Shown piece by piece: positions 32,351-41,172 of a stretch of 64,000 nucleotides of DNA (its first letter is position 1; each line of letters starts with the position of its first letter). The stretch is from Synergistaceae bacterium (GTDB taxonomy: Bacteria; Synergistota; Synergistia; Synergistales; Aminobacteriaceae). Both the position numbers and the translations under genes were made by a program. Below the pieces are notes generated by a model, which was given only the letters and a program-made list of their open reading frames with translations, did no database searches and was not told where the DNA came from. The stretch spans positions 41,165 to 105,164 of the forward strand of contig JAIRYN010000052.1 of the NCBI GenBank assembly GCA_031267575.1, read 5' to 3'.

Positions 32351-33363
32351 AGTCTAGCGGCGTCGTATAGCCAGCAACGCACCCGCCGGCTAGAGGAATC
32401 CGAGGAATCCGTCGTCAGTTCGGGCCGCTGGGTCTCGCAGATTTTCATGCGGCGCTCGCATCTGGGATGAAACAGGCAGCCACCGGGTCGATGGCTCAGG
32501 GAGGGTACCATTCCCTCGATGACGTGAAGATGTCTCCGCTGGTTCTCGATGGTGGGGATGGACTCCAACAACGCCTTCGTGTAGGGGTGAAAGGGATTTG
32601 TAAACACTTCTTCCACTCCGCCATATTCCATGACCTTGCCCGCGTACATCACCAGTACGCTTTGGCTCACCTGGGCCACAACACCCAAGTCATGGGTGAT
32701 CATGAGCACCGAGGTGTTCAATTCTTTTTTCAGTTCGTTGATCAGTTCGAGAATCTGGGCTTGGATTGTCACATCTAAGGCGGTGGTAGGTTCGTCGCAG
32801 ATTAAAAGGGCAGGATTGCAGCACAAGGCGATGGCGATCATCACACGCTGACGCATACCTCCGGAAAGCTGGTGAGGGTAGTCGTCGAAACGCTTCTCAG
32901 ACATGGGAATACCCACTTTTTCCAGCATTTTGATAGCGACCCGCCGCGCCCGTCTCCTGGACATGCCCTGGTGGATGCGCGGACTCTCCATGATCTGGCT
33001 CCCGATGGTGTACACCGGATTCAGCGCGGTCATGGGCTCCTGAAAGACCATGGCAATTTTCCCTCCCCGCACGGCGCGCATCTCTTTCTCGCTCAACCTC
33101 AAGATATCTTCGCCCTCTACTCGCACCTCACCAGTCACGATCTTGCCTGGCGGCGTCTGGACCAGCCTCATGATGGAGAGCGCCGCGACGCTCTTGCCGC
33201 TGCCACTCTCGCCAACGATGCCCAGGGTTTCTCCTTTTTTCACGCTGAAGCTCACGTCATCCAGAGCGTAAACGACGCCTTCGTCGGTGTAAAAGTAGGT
33301 AGACAGATTGCGGACGTCCAGTAAAGTGTCGTTTGTTGTTCGCATTGTTTGCATGATTTGCAT
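32347..33363 (-). CDS. Peptide ABC transporter ATPase, OppD/DppD type
   Basis: Partner ATPase of the OppF-like protein. The 338-residue protein has Walker A GESGSGKSVAA, VFQEPMTALNPVYTIGSQIME, signature LSGGMRQRVMIAIALCCNP, Walker B LLICDEPTTALDVT, the H-loop VLMITHDLGVVAQ, and the OppD C-terminal cysteine block PGGCLFHPRCERRMKICETQRP. The ATG lies next to a short array of TTTGCATGA-like repeats (33335-33375), where Met and Gln codons repeat, so the first residues are uncertain; an ATG seven codons further (33342) is also possible. Confidence 0.94.
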   Translation of the reverse strand: MQIMQTMRTTNDTLLDVRNLSTYFYTDEGVVYALDDVSFSVKKGETLGIVGESGSGKSVAALSIMRLVQTPPGKIVTGEVRVEGEDILRLSEKEMRAVRGGKIAMVFQEPMTALNPVYTIGSQIMESPRIHQGMSRRRARRVAIKMLEKVGIPMSEKRFDDYPHQLSGGMRQRVMIAIALCCNPALLICDEPTTALDVTIQAQILELINELKKELNTSVLMITHDLGVVAQVSQSVLVMYAGKVMEYGGVEEVFTNPFHPYTKALLESIPTIENQRRHLHVIEGMVPSLSHRPGGCLFHPRCERRMKICETQRPELTTDSSDSSSRRVRCWLYDAARL

Positions 33364-33379
33364 TATTTGCGTCGTCTGG

Positions 33380-34285
33380 CTAGAGGTTTTTGAGTTTGGG
33401 ATCTAGAGCGTCGCGCAAGGCATCCCCCAGCAGGTTGAAAGCCAGCACGGTCAACACCAACGCAATGCCTGGGTAAACGCTGTATCCTGGATTCGAGCGC
33501 AAATGCCGCCGAGCGACACTGATCATCTCGCCCCAACTGGACTGAGGCGGCTGTACGCCAAGCCCCAGAAAGCTGAGGCTCGCTTCATACATGATATCGG
33601 CGGGAATCTCCATCGTGGCGATGACGATGATTGTGGAGAGGCAGTTGGGAATCATGTGACGCACCACAATGGCCAAGTTACTTCCGCCGCTGGCCCTTGC
33701 CGCCTGCACGTACTCGTTTCCCTTCAACTGAATGACCTGCGCGCGAATGACGCGGGCAACGCTGGTCCATCCCACAAAACCGATGGCGAAGAAAACGTTG
33801 ATGACCCCCGTTCCAAACACGAACATAATGACAATGGCAAAAAGGATCTGGGGAAAGGCGGCGAACATCTCAATAATTCTGGAGATCACGGCGTCCGTTT
33901 TGCCGCCGTAGTAACCGGCCAGAGCCCCCAACAGCACGCCGATGGTGATGGCTATCGCCTCGGCGACGATGCCCACCGCCAGAGATACGCGAGCGCCGTA
34001 AACGATACGGGATAAAATATCGCGCCCGAACTCGTCGGTTCCCAACCAATGTTTTGGAGTGGAGCGGGACATGACGGCCTCGATATCTTGGTAAGATTGG
34101 TCATACGGGGTGATGAATGGGGCAAAAATAGCGACCAACGCCATGAAAACAATAAAAACAAAACAGGTCATCGCGATTTTGTCGCGACTCAGTCGAAGAA
34201 TGGCATCGTGGTAAAAACTGGTAAACCTCACGGAGTCTTCTGGAGGTGTTTTTGTTGAGTTTTTCGAGATCCTGACGTTTTCCAC
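33380..34285 (-). CDS. Peptide ABC transporter permease, OppC/DppC type
   Basis: Inner-membrane channel subunit with six helices. The 301-residue protein has a cytoplasmic N-terminal segment, the first helix FVFIVFMALVAIFAPFITPY, then LGTDEFGRDILSRIVYGARVSL, and the permease EAA loop that contacts the ATPases, EYVQAARASGGSNLAIVVRHMIPN; it ends with the family's ALRDALDPKLK. The start ATG gives a ~25-residue tail before the first helix. Pairs with the DppB-like subunit to form the translocation path. Confidence 0.94.
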   Translation of the reverse strand: MENVRISKNSTKTPPEDSVRFTSFYHDAILRLSRDKIAMTCFVFIVFMALVAIFAPFITPYDQSYQDIEAVMSRSTPKHWLGTDEFGRDILSRIVYGARVSLAVGIVAEAIAITIGVLLGALAGYYGGKTDAVISRIIEMFAAFPQILFAIVIMFVFGTGVINVFFAIGFVGWTSVARVIRAQVIQLKGNEYVQAARASGGSNLAIVVRHMIPNCLSTIIVIATMEIPADIMYEASLSFLGLGVQPPQSSWGEMISVARRHLRSNPGYSVYPGIALVLTVLAFNLLGDALRDALDPKLKNL

Positions 34286-34289
34286 TTTT

Positions 34290-34386
34290 TATGCTTCCTT
34301 TTTTTGTGCTTCCTTTTTTTATACTTCTTTTTATACTTCCTTTTTTTATACTTCCTTACTTTTGTGCTTTTTTATGCTTTTTTATG
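34290..34386. repeat. Pyrimidine-rich tandem repeat between the two permease genes
   Basis: About six copies of a TATACTTCCTTTTTT-like unit fill the ~95 bases between DppC and DppB. No promoter or terminator is visible within. Confidence 0.85.
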
Positions 34387-35377
34387 CTTCATTTGTTACG
34401 CGGATCCTTGGATCAATCAGGCCGTACACGAGGTCGATAAGAAGGTTCATCAAAACGAACACGGCTGCGATATAGATCGTACAGCCTTGGATAACCGGAA
34501 TGTCCCGTTTCATGATACCGTCGACCAGGAGCCTGCCGAGTCCATTAATGGCAAAAACCGTTTCAACTAAGACGGAACCACCCAGGATGGATTTCATGAG
34601 TGTGCCAAGGTAAGTAAGAATAGGAATGGCGGCGTTTTTGAGCGCGTGTACCACCACCACAGCCACCTCCCCGGCGCCTTTGGAGCGGGCGGTGCGCACG
34701 TAATCTTGATTCAGCGCGTCGAGCATGTTGGTGCGGGTGAGCCGCGCCAGGGACGCCGCGTAGATCATGCCCAGAGCGACGGAAGGGAGGATGTAGGAGG
34801 AGACAGACCTTAGCCCTGAGATGGGTAAAACCTTCAGCCACAGTCCAAATACGAGCTGGAGAATGATGGCGAGCCAGAAAGAGGGCAAAGCCATGCCTAG
34901 CGTCGAGACAAACATGATAATCCTGTCCAGCGCCCCGCCGCGGAACACGGCGGCGAGTATCCCCATAAGGATGCCCACGGCGATAGCGAAAAAGAGCACT
35001 CCCACGGCGATAGACCCAGTGACGGAGAAGCCCCGCGCCAGCAAAACGCTTACCGGCAGTTTTTGAAAATAAGAGTTACCAAAGTCGCCTGAAAAAGAAT
35101 TTTTCAGAAAGGTCCAATACTGTACGTACAGCGGATCATTAAGCCCCATCTGCTGGCGTATGCGTTCGATGGTGGCCGCGTCCGCCTTTCTCTCCATCAT
35201 TACGGCCACGGGGTCGCCTGGGGCGACGTTCACCATGATAAACACGATGAGCGTTACCCCAACGAGCACCACAATAGCCTGCCAGAGGCGATTCAGAATG
35301 AATTTGAGCAAAAAAGATTTCCCACGCGAAATTCCGACTTTACTTGGCGATATCGATTTCGGCGATATCGATTTCAT
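34382..35377 (-). CDS. Peptide ABC transporter permease, OppB/DppB type
   Basis: The second channel subunit of the peptide importer, with six helices. The 331-residue frame shows LKFILNRLWQAIVVLVGVTLIVFIMVNVAPGDPVAVMM, IRQQMGLNDPLYVQYWTFL, GDFGNSYF, the EAA loop as DYVRTARSKGAGEVAVVVVHALKNAAIPILT, and the C-terminal VYGLIDPRIRV. The ATG at 35377 lies within the coding tail of the binding-protein gene, inside a 15-base tandem repeat, and adds a 20-residue low-complexity head; it lacks a ribosome site. A TTG at 35311, with GGGAA upstream, gives the more usual N-terminus and may be the real start. Confidence 0.93.
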   Translation of the reverse strand: MKSISPKSISPSKVGISRGKSFLLKFILNRLWQAIVVLVGVTLIVFIMVNVAPGDPVAVMMERKADAATIERIRQQMGLNDPLYVQYWTFLKNSFSGDFGNSYFQKLPVSVLLARGFSVTGSIAVGVLFFAIAVGILMGILAAVFRGGALDRIIMFVSTLGMALPSFWLAIILQLVFGLWLKVLPISGLRSVSSYILPSVALGMIYAASLARLTRTNMLDALNQDYVRTARSKGAGEVAVVVVHALKNAAIPILTYLGTLMKSILGGSVLVETVFAINGLGRLLVDGIMKRDIPVIQGCTIYIAAVFVLMNLLIDLVYGLIDPRIRVTNEA

Positions 35378-36929
35378 AAAAACGAAGCAGGCTGTTGTCG
35401 TAGATCACACCCCTGACACCGTCGGCCACCAAGTAGTAGGTGACAGGGTTATAGAGCGGCGCCACGATGTGTTGTTCTTCCACGAGGTAATTTTCGAGTT
35501 CGAGGTAAATTTTCTCTCGCTCCGCTCCCATGGACGCGCGTCCCCGCGCTAACATTTCGTCGGTTTTCGCGTCCTTCCAGTTGGAGGAAAAAAGCTGGGA
35601 GCTGGTGGAGTGATAAAACGTGTAGGTGAAGTTATCAGGGTCGGAGATGTCCTTGAACCACGTAAGAAGCGGAACCTGCACCTGACCTGCCCGGCGTATG
35701 TCCACGTAGGTGCCCTGGTCAACACGGTTCACGTTCAGCGTGATGTTCGAGGCCTTGAATTGTTCCTGCAGCACGACGGCAACTTTGGCGACCTCCTGAG
35801 TCTCGGAGACGTAGCTCTCGATGGTGACGCCGTCGGGGTAACCGGCCTCAGCTAGCAACGATTTGACCTTTGTGGGGTTGTATTCATAGGGGCGATCCAC
35901 GTGGGCGGCGATGCCTGGAGGAATCATACAGTTGGCGGGCGTACCATTACCGTCTAAAAAGCTCTTCAACAACCCCTCGCGGTCGATGGCATAGGAAACG
36001 GCCTCTCGGACTTTGACGTTGTTTAGGGGCGGCATATTGACATTCATGTTCATCGCGATGATACCCATCAGGTCCACTCGCACAAGGTTTTTCGCGAAAT
36101 CTCCCGTTTTATAAGAGGCGACCACGTCGTTATCCACGCGAACCACGTCCAGGTTCCCCACCTCGTACTCCATCAAAGCAGTACCTTGGTCCATAACGTA
36201 AATATAGAGTTCGTCAATCTTGGCCGGAGTGCCATGGTAGCCTTTGAATCGTTTGGCGTGCATGACCTCTTTGCTGGAAAACTCCACCAGTTCGAAGGGG
36301 CCCGTTCCCACGAAAGTAGTGAGACCCCAATGGGTTCCCGCTTCTTCGCAGGCTTTTTTAGGATAAATCATCATCTGCTCGCAACCCAACACCGAAAGGA
36401 AAGGGGCATAGGGTTCGCTGAGTTCTATGCTGAAGGAGTAATCGTCGATAATTTTGAAGCCCTCCAGCGTCGGGGCCTTGCCCTCCAGCATTTCGGGAGC
36501 GCCTTTGATCATGTCGCAAAGCCAGGTGTTCAGGTTCTGGGTCTTGGGGTCGAAAATGCGGTTAAAGGTAAACTCCACGTCGGTGGCGCGCAATTCAGTT
36601 CCGTCGTGAAATTTGATTCCCTCTTTTAGCTTGAAGATGAACAAAGTGCCGTCCTCCGACATTTCAGGAAGCGCGTCAAGCAGCAGGGGATGGATGGTGC
36701 CCTCGGAATCGACGCGGACGAGGGGCTCACCTAGGGGATTCGCGGCCTGCATAACGTCGTTGGTGGTGTGCTTGTGCACATCGAGAAGCTCTAAATCGGC
36801 AAAGTTATAAGCATAGCGGAATACTTTGGGTTCGCCAGAACCCGTGGCGGCGAAAGCGGCGGAACAAGCGACGAGCGACAAGACAAAAATCGACAAAAAA
36901 GAAAGCGATCGCAATGTCTTACGTTTCAT
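35340..36929 (-). CDS. Peptide ABC transporter substrate-binding protein (family 5)
   Basis: The extracytoplasmic receptor that captures peptides for the importer. The 529-residue protein has a signal sequence (LRSLSFLSIFVLSLVACSAAFA; LVAC could be a lipobox), then KVFRYAYNFADLELLDVHK, the SBP_bac_5 signature IHPLLLDALPEMSEDGTLFIFKLKEGIKFHDGTELRATDVEFTFNRI, and NNVKVREAVSYAIDREGLL, up to LYNPVTYYLVADGVRG. The C-terminus carries a 15-base tandem repeat (EIDIAEIDIAK) where the next gene's frame begins. First gene of the operon; spacing of the AT-rich region upstream suggests a promoter at 36930-37000, not resolved. Confidence 0.93.
   Translation of the reverse strand: MKRKTLRSLSFLSIFVLSLVACSAAFAATGSGEPKVFRYAYNFADLELLDVHKHTTNDVMQAANPLGEPLVRVDSEGTIHPLLLDALPEMSEDGTLFIFKLKEGIKFHDGTELRATDVEFTFNRIFDPKTQNLNTWLCDMIKGAPEMLEGKAPTLEGFKIIDDYSFSIELSEPYAPFLSVLGCEQMMIYPKKACEEAGTHWGLTTFVGTGPFELVEFSSKEVMHAKRFKGYHGTPAKIDELYIYVMDQGTALMEYEVGNLDVVRVDNDVVASYKTGDFAKNLVRVDLMGIIAMNMNVNMPPLNNVKVREAVSYAIDREGLLKSFLDGNGTPANCMIPPGIAAHVDRPYEYNPTKVKSLLAEAGYPDGVTIESYVSETQEVAKVAVVLQEQFKASNITLNVNRVDQGTYVDIRRAGQVQVPLLTWFKDISDPDNFTYTFYHSTSSQLFSSNWKDAKTDEMLARGRASMGAEREKIYLELENYLVEEQHIVAPLYNPVTYYLVADGVRGVIYDNSLLRFYEIDIAEIDIAK
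35341..35376. repeat. 15-base tandem repeat at the binding-protein/permease junction
   Basis: GATATCGATTTCGGC occurs twice plus a partial copy, read as EIDIA-EIDIA by the binding protein and as KSISP-KSISP by the overlapping permease frame. Confidence 0.92.
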
Positions 36930-37137
36930 ATCAAGTCCTCCTTAATTTAGAACACGAAGTTCAGAAATTTAGAACATGAAGTTCAGATCGAACGACGAGC
37001 GAACAAAGAAAAAGCTCTCCTCAATAATCTCCTTTAAACAATTTCCTTTAAATAAATAATCTCCTTTATTCTTCTATTCTTCTATAATTTTCCTGTTATC
37101 TTTTCCTGTTCTCTTCTCCTGCTACCCGATTATCCAA
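36930..37137. other. Intergenic region with small direct repeats
   Basis: Contains duplicated segments (TTTAGAACACGAAGTTCAG twice near 36945-36985, AATCTCCTTTA-like units near 37025-37070, TTCTATTCTTCTAT near 37070-37085). No gene or clear terminator is seen. Confidence 0.55.
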
Positions 37138-38745
37138 TTATTCCATCAAAGCGTAGCGCTCCACAGGAGCAAAGGCGTCCGTAAAAGGGGGAATCGAGGG
37201 GGTGAAGGGCTCCATCCATCGGTGAGAAAGCAGGCGGGATATTTCGGGGTCGTAGGGGGGCAAGATGGGCAGCTCGTCCACCGACTTGAAGGCTACAATC
37301 ATAATGTTCTGCCGCGCTTGGGCGAAGGGCGCTTCAGGACGCGAGGCGGGAAAAATCAGCACCCGAGGGAAAACCTGGCTGAGAGCCGCGTAGATGCCGT
37401 GAAAAACGCCGCTCTTGGGACCGCGCAAGGAGGAAATAACGTTAGAGACCAATACTCCGTTGGGGGCCAAGAGCTTCGACATGTTTTCCGCGGCCTCCAC
37501 CGTGGCCAGATGGAAGGGGATTGTGTACCAGGAAGCGAACACGTCCGCGAAGACCGCGTCGTAAGACCCCGCCAAATTAGGGTTCCTGACGGCTCTGTTC
37601 AGGTAACTCCGGGCGTCTTCATGGTAAACGGAGAGGGCGGGACTGTCCCGAAGGTCGAAGTATTTCCGCGCGACCTTTGTGATACCTGGGTCGATCTCCA
37701 CGATATCCATAGAAAAGGTGGGAAACCGAGCCTCATTCACGTGAGTGGCAACCAGGTGGCGAGGGACACAGTATCCACCGCCTCCCAGCATCAAGATCTT
37801 TTGCACGCCGGGGTTGTAGTAAAAAGCCAGATCGTAGAACTTGGTGTAATCGCTGACCAGTTCCGAGGGATTATCTGTGTAGATGATGGACTGGGCTCCC
37901 TCTCCCACCGCCGCGGTCATCAAAAAGCGGGCGCGGCGTCCGTTGGGGCGTGTCTGCTCCGCGATCCAGATGTGATTGTAAGCCGTGTCCACGTGCTCGC
38001 CGATGGGCATCATGGGCATTCCCCAGAGCTTTGTCCCCGCCACTAACATCAGAAACGCTACGCAGAGCACGTTAGCTTTCTTCCAGATCGACCGATAGAG
38101 CAGAAGGGCCACAACCGTCAGGGTAAAAGCCACCAGCAGAAGAATGGTCCCTGCGGCGAAGACCGAGATCAAGACGAACCCGCCCAGAAACGTCCCCAGA
38201 ATGCTGCCCGTTGAGGACAGGGCCGAGAACCGTCCCACAGTCTTTCCAGAGGATCCTACGTCCCGCATGGCCAAGCGCACGATGAAAGGGGACACCATCC
38301 CCAACAATACGCTGGGCAGGGCGAAAAGCAACAAGGCCGCGAAGACGGAGGAGATATAGACGCTGCTGATGGTTTTGGAGAGAAACGTCAAAATGGGATT
38401 CGCGAAGAGGGCCAGAAAACCCGTACAAAAGGAGGCCAGCAGAACAATCCTCGCCAAGACCTTCTGATCAGGGCGAAAGTCCGCCGCAACTCCGCCCAGC
38501 CAGTAACCCGCGCTGAGACTGGCCATAATGACGCCGATCAAGGCTGTCCAGACCACCAAAGACGTCCCCATATAGGGGGCAATCACGCGAGATCCCGCCA
38601 TTTCCAAGACCATGACAGCGGCGCCGCAGAGAAAGGAAGCGACCTCCAGCGCGCCAAAACGAAAACGGTTCTTGCCGTCTTTCCGCTCGCTGTTTTTATC
38701 TGTGGCGGCGGTAGCTTTGTAAGACTTGGTTTTAATGGAGTCCAT
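37138..38745 (-). CDS. Membrane-fused spermidine synthase-like protein
   Basis: A ~535-residue two-part protein. The N-terminal ~235 residues hold seven or more helices with the pattern of spermine/spermidine synthase-associated transporters: GALEVASFLCGAAVMVLEMAGSRVIAPYMGTSLVVWTALIGVIMASLSAGYWLGGVAAD. The C-terminal ~260 residues form a Rossmann domain like SpeE: QSIIYTDNPSELVSDYTKFYDLAFYYNPGVQKILMLGGGGYCVPRHLV, then SMDIVEIDPGITKVARKYFDL and AVFADVFASWYTIPFHL. The classical polyamine-binding residues are only partly kept, so activity is uncertain. The start at 38745 has GAGGTGA upstream; a frame open to 38814 is less likely. No neighbour explains its role. Confidence 0.88.
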   Translation of the reverse strand: MDSIKTKSYKATAATDKNSERKDGKNRFRFGALEVASFLCGAAVMVLEMAGSRVIAPYMGTSLVVWTALIGVIMASLSAGYWLGGVAADFRPDQKVLARIVLLASFCTGFLALFANPILTFLSKTISSVYISSVFAALLLFALPSVLLGMVSPFIVRLAMRDVGSSGKTVGRFSALSSTGSILGTFLGGFVLISVFAAGTILLLVAFTLTVVALLLYRSIWKKANVLCVAFLMLVAGTKLWGMPMMPIGEHVDTAYNHIWIAEQTRPNGRRARFLMTAAVGEGAQSIIYTDNPSELVSDYTKFYDLAFYYNPGVQKILMLGGGGYCVPRHLVATHVNEARFPTFSMDIVEIDPGITKVARKYFDLRDSPALSVYHEDARSYLNRAVRNPNLAGSYDAVFADVFASWYTIPFHLATVEAAENMSKLLAPNGVLVSNVISSLRGPKSGVFHGIYAALSQVFPRVLIFPASRPEAPFAQARQNIMIVAFKSVDELPILPPYDPEISRLLSHRWMEPFTPSIPPFTDAFAPVERYALME

Positions 38746-39133
38746 TTCAGAAATCACCTCATGGCATGTCAAGATGGAAACACGATCCCTATTATATAAC
38801 AAACACTTCTCCATACATTTTCTTGCATTTTCTTGTTATCCAGAGCTGGAGGCAGTGGATTCGGGACTCTGCTTCTCTCTCCGGCTTTGTTTTGTGGCTT
38901 TGTTTTGTGGGTCTATTTTAGAAAATACCGCCATATTATGAATAATTTTTTTATTCGCCTTGTTCCGTGATGGTTTTCCAAAGCTACAGGTCATTGTTTA
39001 ACATTTTCTTTACGCAAACCCAGGATTATGTACGGTATCTTAATGGGCATATCATTTACAATGTGCTTATAAACTGATTTATTATTATAGTAAGGTGGTA
39101 GAGATACTTAATTCACTGAAAGGGGACAAAAGA
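38746..39133. other. Intergenic region between divergent genes
   Basis: About 390 AT-rich bases, which must hold promoters for both divergent genes. The duplicated CTTTGTTTTGTGG (38882-38908) is another short tandem repeat. No RNA gene or further coding frame is convincing. Confidence 0.5.
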
Positions 39134-39817
39134 ATGCCTGACAATGACAATTTAAAAAAGCTGCTCGAAGAAGGAGAGGAAATACGCTGGAGCGGTTCTC
39201 CTCAACCATATGGACTCTTTGACGAGACTCACAAAATTTTGACCCTTCTATCTCTGTTTTGGGCTGTGACGTGGGGAGTGATTTTGATAGGTGGTTATTA
39301 CGCGTTTGCCGTTTCGCGGGCGCTGGAGATCAAGACCTCCGTCATGATCTTCTGCGCGGCGGTACCTCTCTTGTTGGCTTGGAGTCCCTGGAGGGATAAA
39401 AACAGCATCAAAAAACTGCAGTACGCAATTACAGATAAAAAAGTCGTCGTTTTTTCCTCGGAGGGGATAAAAGAGTGTGTTCTGCCGATCACAAACATTG
39501 ACGCCATGCGGATTGAACGGATTGAGCGGATTCAACAGACTCAACGGATTGAAAAGAATGAAAAGAATGAAAAAAATGGAAAGAATGAAAAAAATGAAAA
39601 AGCCAGCAACGGCACCTGCCATATCAGATTTGGATCGTCCACCTTCAAAGCGTCGGCGAAGAAGTTGCTCACTTTGGCGACCCGCGGCGAATACGAGATC
39701 GCAAGCGACACAAAAAACTACACAGGTCTGGTGTTTTACAATGTGAGCGCTAGCGATGGAGACGAGATTTGTGACTTTTTGAAACCCTACGTCACAATCG
39801 AGAGCAACGTTCGATAA
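39134..39817 (+). CDS. PH-like (bPH2-type) membrane protein with internal repeat
   Basis: A 227-residue inner-membrane protein with the layout of bacterial PH-domain proteins: EEGEEIRWSGSPQPYGLFDE at the N-terminus, two hydrophobic helices (LTLLSLFWAVTWGVILIGGYYAF and SVMIFCAAVPLLLAWSPW), then the PH-like strand pattern LQYAITDKKVVVFSSEGIKECVLPITNID. The body is interrupted at residues ~133-160 by a low-complexity stretch rich in Arg, Ile, Gln, Lys, Asn and Glu from 9-15-base tandem repeats, followed by CHIRFGSSTFKASAKKL that completes the domain. Start 39134 has AAAGGGG 9 bases upstream. Function unknown. Confidence 0.72.
   Translation: MPDNDNLKKLLEEGEEIRWSGSPQPYGLFDETHKILTLLSLFWAVTWGVILIGGYYAFAVSRALEIKTSVMIFCAAVPLLLAWSPWRDKNSIKKLQYAITDKKVVVFSSEGIKECVLPITNIDAMRIERIERIQQTQRIEKNEKNEKNGKNEKNEKASNGTCHIRFGSSTFKASAKKLLTLATRGEYEIASDTKNYTGLVFYNVSASDGDEICDFLKPYVTIESNVR
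39505..39600. repeat. Tandem repeats inside the PH-like gene
   Basis: Two neighbouring arrays: a GGATTGAACGGATTGAGC-like unit with its variants, then GAAAAGAATGAAAAAAATG-like units. All in frame. Confidence 0.9.
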
Positions 39818-39859
39818 ACGTTAAACGTTAAACGTTGCGCTAGTTTCTATTGTTCTATT

Positions 39860-39932
39860 ATTATGATCGATCATGATGATCAATAGCTATAATCAATAAC
39901 TATAATCAATAACTATGATCGATAGTGATAAG
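39860..39932. repeat. Short repeats between the PH-like and histidine kinase genes
   Basis: Five copies of an ATAACTATAATCA / GATCGATAGTGAT-like unit of 14-16 bases lie in the spacer. They include several GATCGAT palindromes. Confidence 0.8.
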
Positions 39933-40003
39933 CAATGAATGAATTGACAGCGGAATTTCGGTTCTACTGTCAATTTTTTGTGTGTTTGTGCTATGATAAT
40001 AAT

Positions 40004-41074
40004 ATGAAGTCACGTTTTCTAGGTAAAGGGAAGCATTTATTTCGCATATCTCTGAGGGATCTATTGATGACCGCCTTTATCATCGCGGTATCTACGTTGC
40101 TGTGTGGCGTTTCGAGTTTTTTCAGCAGTACGGATATTTACGCGCCATTGATTTTCGTGCTGACCGTTCTAATGGTGTCCCGGTTGACCGAAGGTTATTT
40201 TTATGGCATTTTCACGTCGATTATCGCGGTTTTTGGTGTCAATTACGTGTTCACTTATCCTTATTTTGCTTTCAATTTCACGATCAGCGGTTATCCTTTG
40301 ACGTTTTTCACGATGTTGGCGGTGTCGGTCATCACCAGCACCCTCACCACGCAAATCAAACAGCAGGAAAAACTGCGCATCGAAACGGAAAAAGAAAAAC
40401 TGCGCGCTAATTTGTTGCGGGCAATTTCACACGATCTGAGAACTCCTCTCACCTCCATCGTCGGGTCCACTTCTGCGATCTTGGAGGACGAAAATCGCTT
40501 GACCGACGACCAGAAGCGCGACTTACTGCGAGAGGTCAGGGACGATGCTCTGTGGCTTATCCGCATGGTGGAAAATCTTCTATCCATCACGCGGATGGGG
40601 GGAGAGGCGGCCATTCACAAACAACCGGAGGTTCTGGAGGAACTGGTCGGGTCGGCCGTCCATAAATTCCGTAGAGGTTATCCTACTGCGCCTTTGCATG
40701 TCTCGATACCCGATGAACCGATCTTTATTTATGTGGATATCATTCTCATCGAGCAGGTCTTGATGAACCTTATGGAAAATGCTATAAATCACGGAAAGCC
40801 ACTAACGCGTATCAATCTGTCCACCATAGTGGAAAGGGAGGAAGTGATTTTCTCCGTGGAAAACGATGGAAAACAGATCGATGAGTCTATACTGTCTCGC
40901 CTCTTCGATGGATACTGCGCTAGGACCGATGAAAGGGGAGAAATCGGCAGCAGGCGCAATATGGGAATTGGATTATCGGTGTGCGCGTCAATTATCAAGG
41001 CGCACGGTGGGAAGATTTCCGCGGAAAACATAGCGTCCGGCGGAGTTCGTTTCCGTTTTTCGTTGCCGTCGTAG
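40004..41074 (+). CDS. KdpD-like sensor histidine kinase, membrane and kinase part
   Basis: A 356-residue sensor kinase. The N-terminal third holds four helices of DUF4118 type (LLMTAFIIAVSTLLCGVSSFF ... FGVNYVFTYPYFAF), as in KdpD; the KdpD N-terminal ATP/USP cytoplasmic domain is missing. The kinase part has the H-box AISHDLRTPLTSIVGS (phosphorylated His), the N-box MENAINHG, and the G-box GIGLSVCASIIKAHGGKI. The frame is open to 39935 but ATG 40004 gives the usual N-terminus. The response regulator gene follows 98 bases later. Likely senses a membrane or ionic signal; no kdpFABC is near. Confidence 0.9.
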   Translation: MKSRFLGKGKHLFRISLRDLLMTAFIIAVSTLLCGVSSFFSSTDIYAPLIFVLTVLMVSRLTEGYFYGIFTSIIAVFGVNYVFTYPYFAFNFTISGYPLTFFTMLAVSVITSTLTTQIKQQEKLRIETEKEKLRANLLRAISHDLRTPLTSIVGSTSAILEDENRLTDDQKRDLLREVRDDALWLIRMVENLLSITRMGGEAAIHKQPEVLEELVGSAVHKFRRGYPTAPLHVSIPDEPIFIYVDIILIEQVLMNLMENAINHGKPLTRINLSTIVEREEVIFSVENDGKQIDESILSRLFDGYCARTDERGEIGSRRNMGIGLSVCASIIKAHGGKISAENIASGGVRFRFSLPS

Positions 41075-41172
41075 GAGTCGTAGGAAAGGGCCCTCGTATA
41101 GTTCGGAATACTATGCGAAATATATCTGCTAGCTATGAGTAGATATTAGTACGCTAAAAGGATCGGTGTCTT

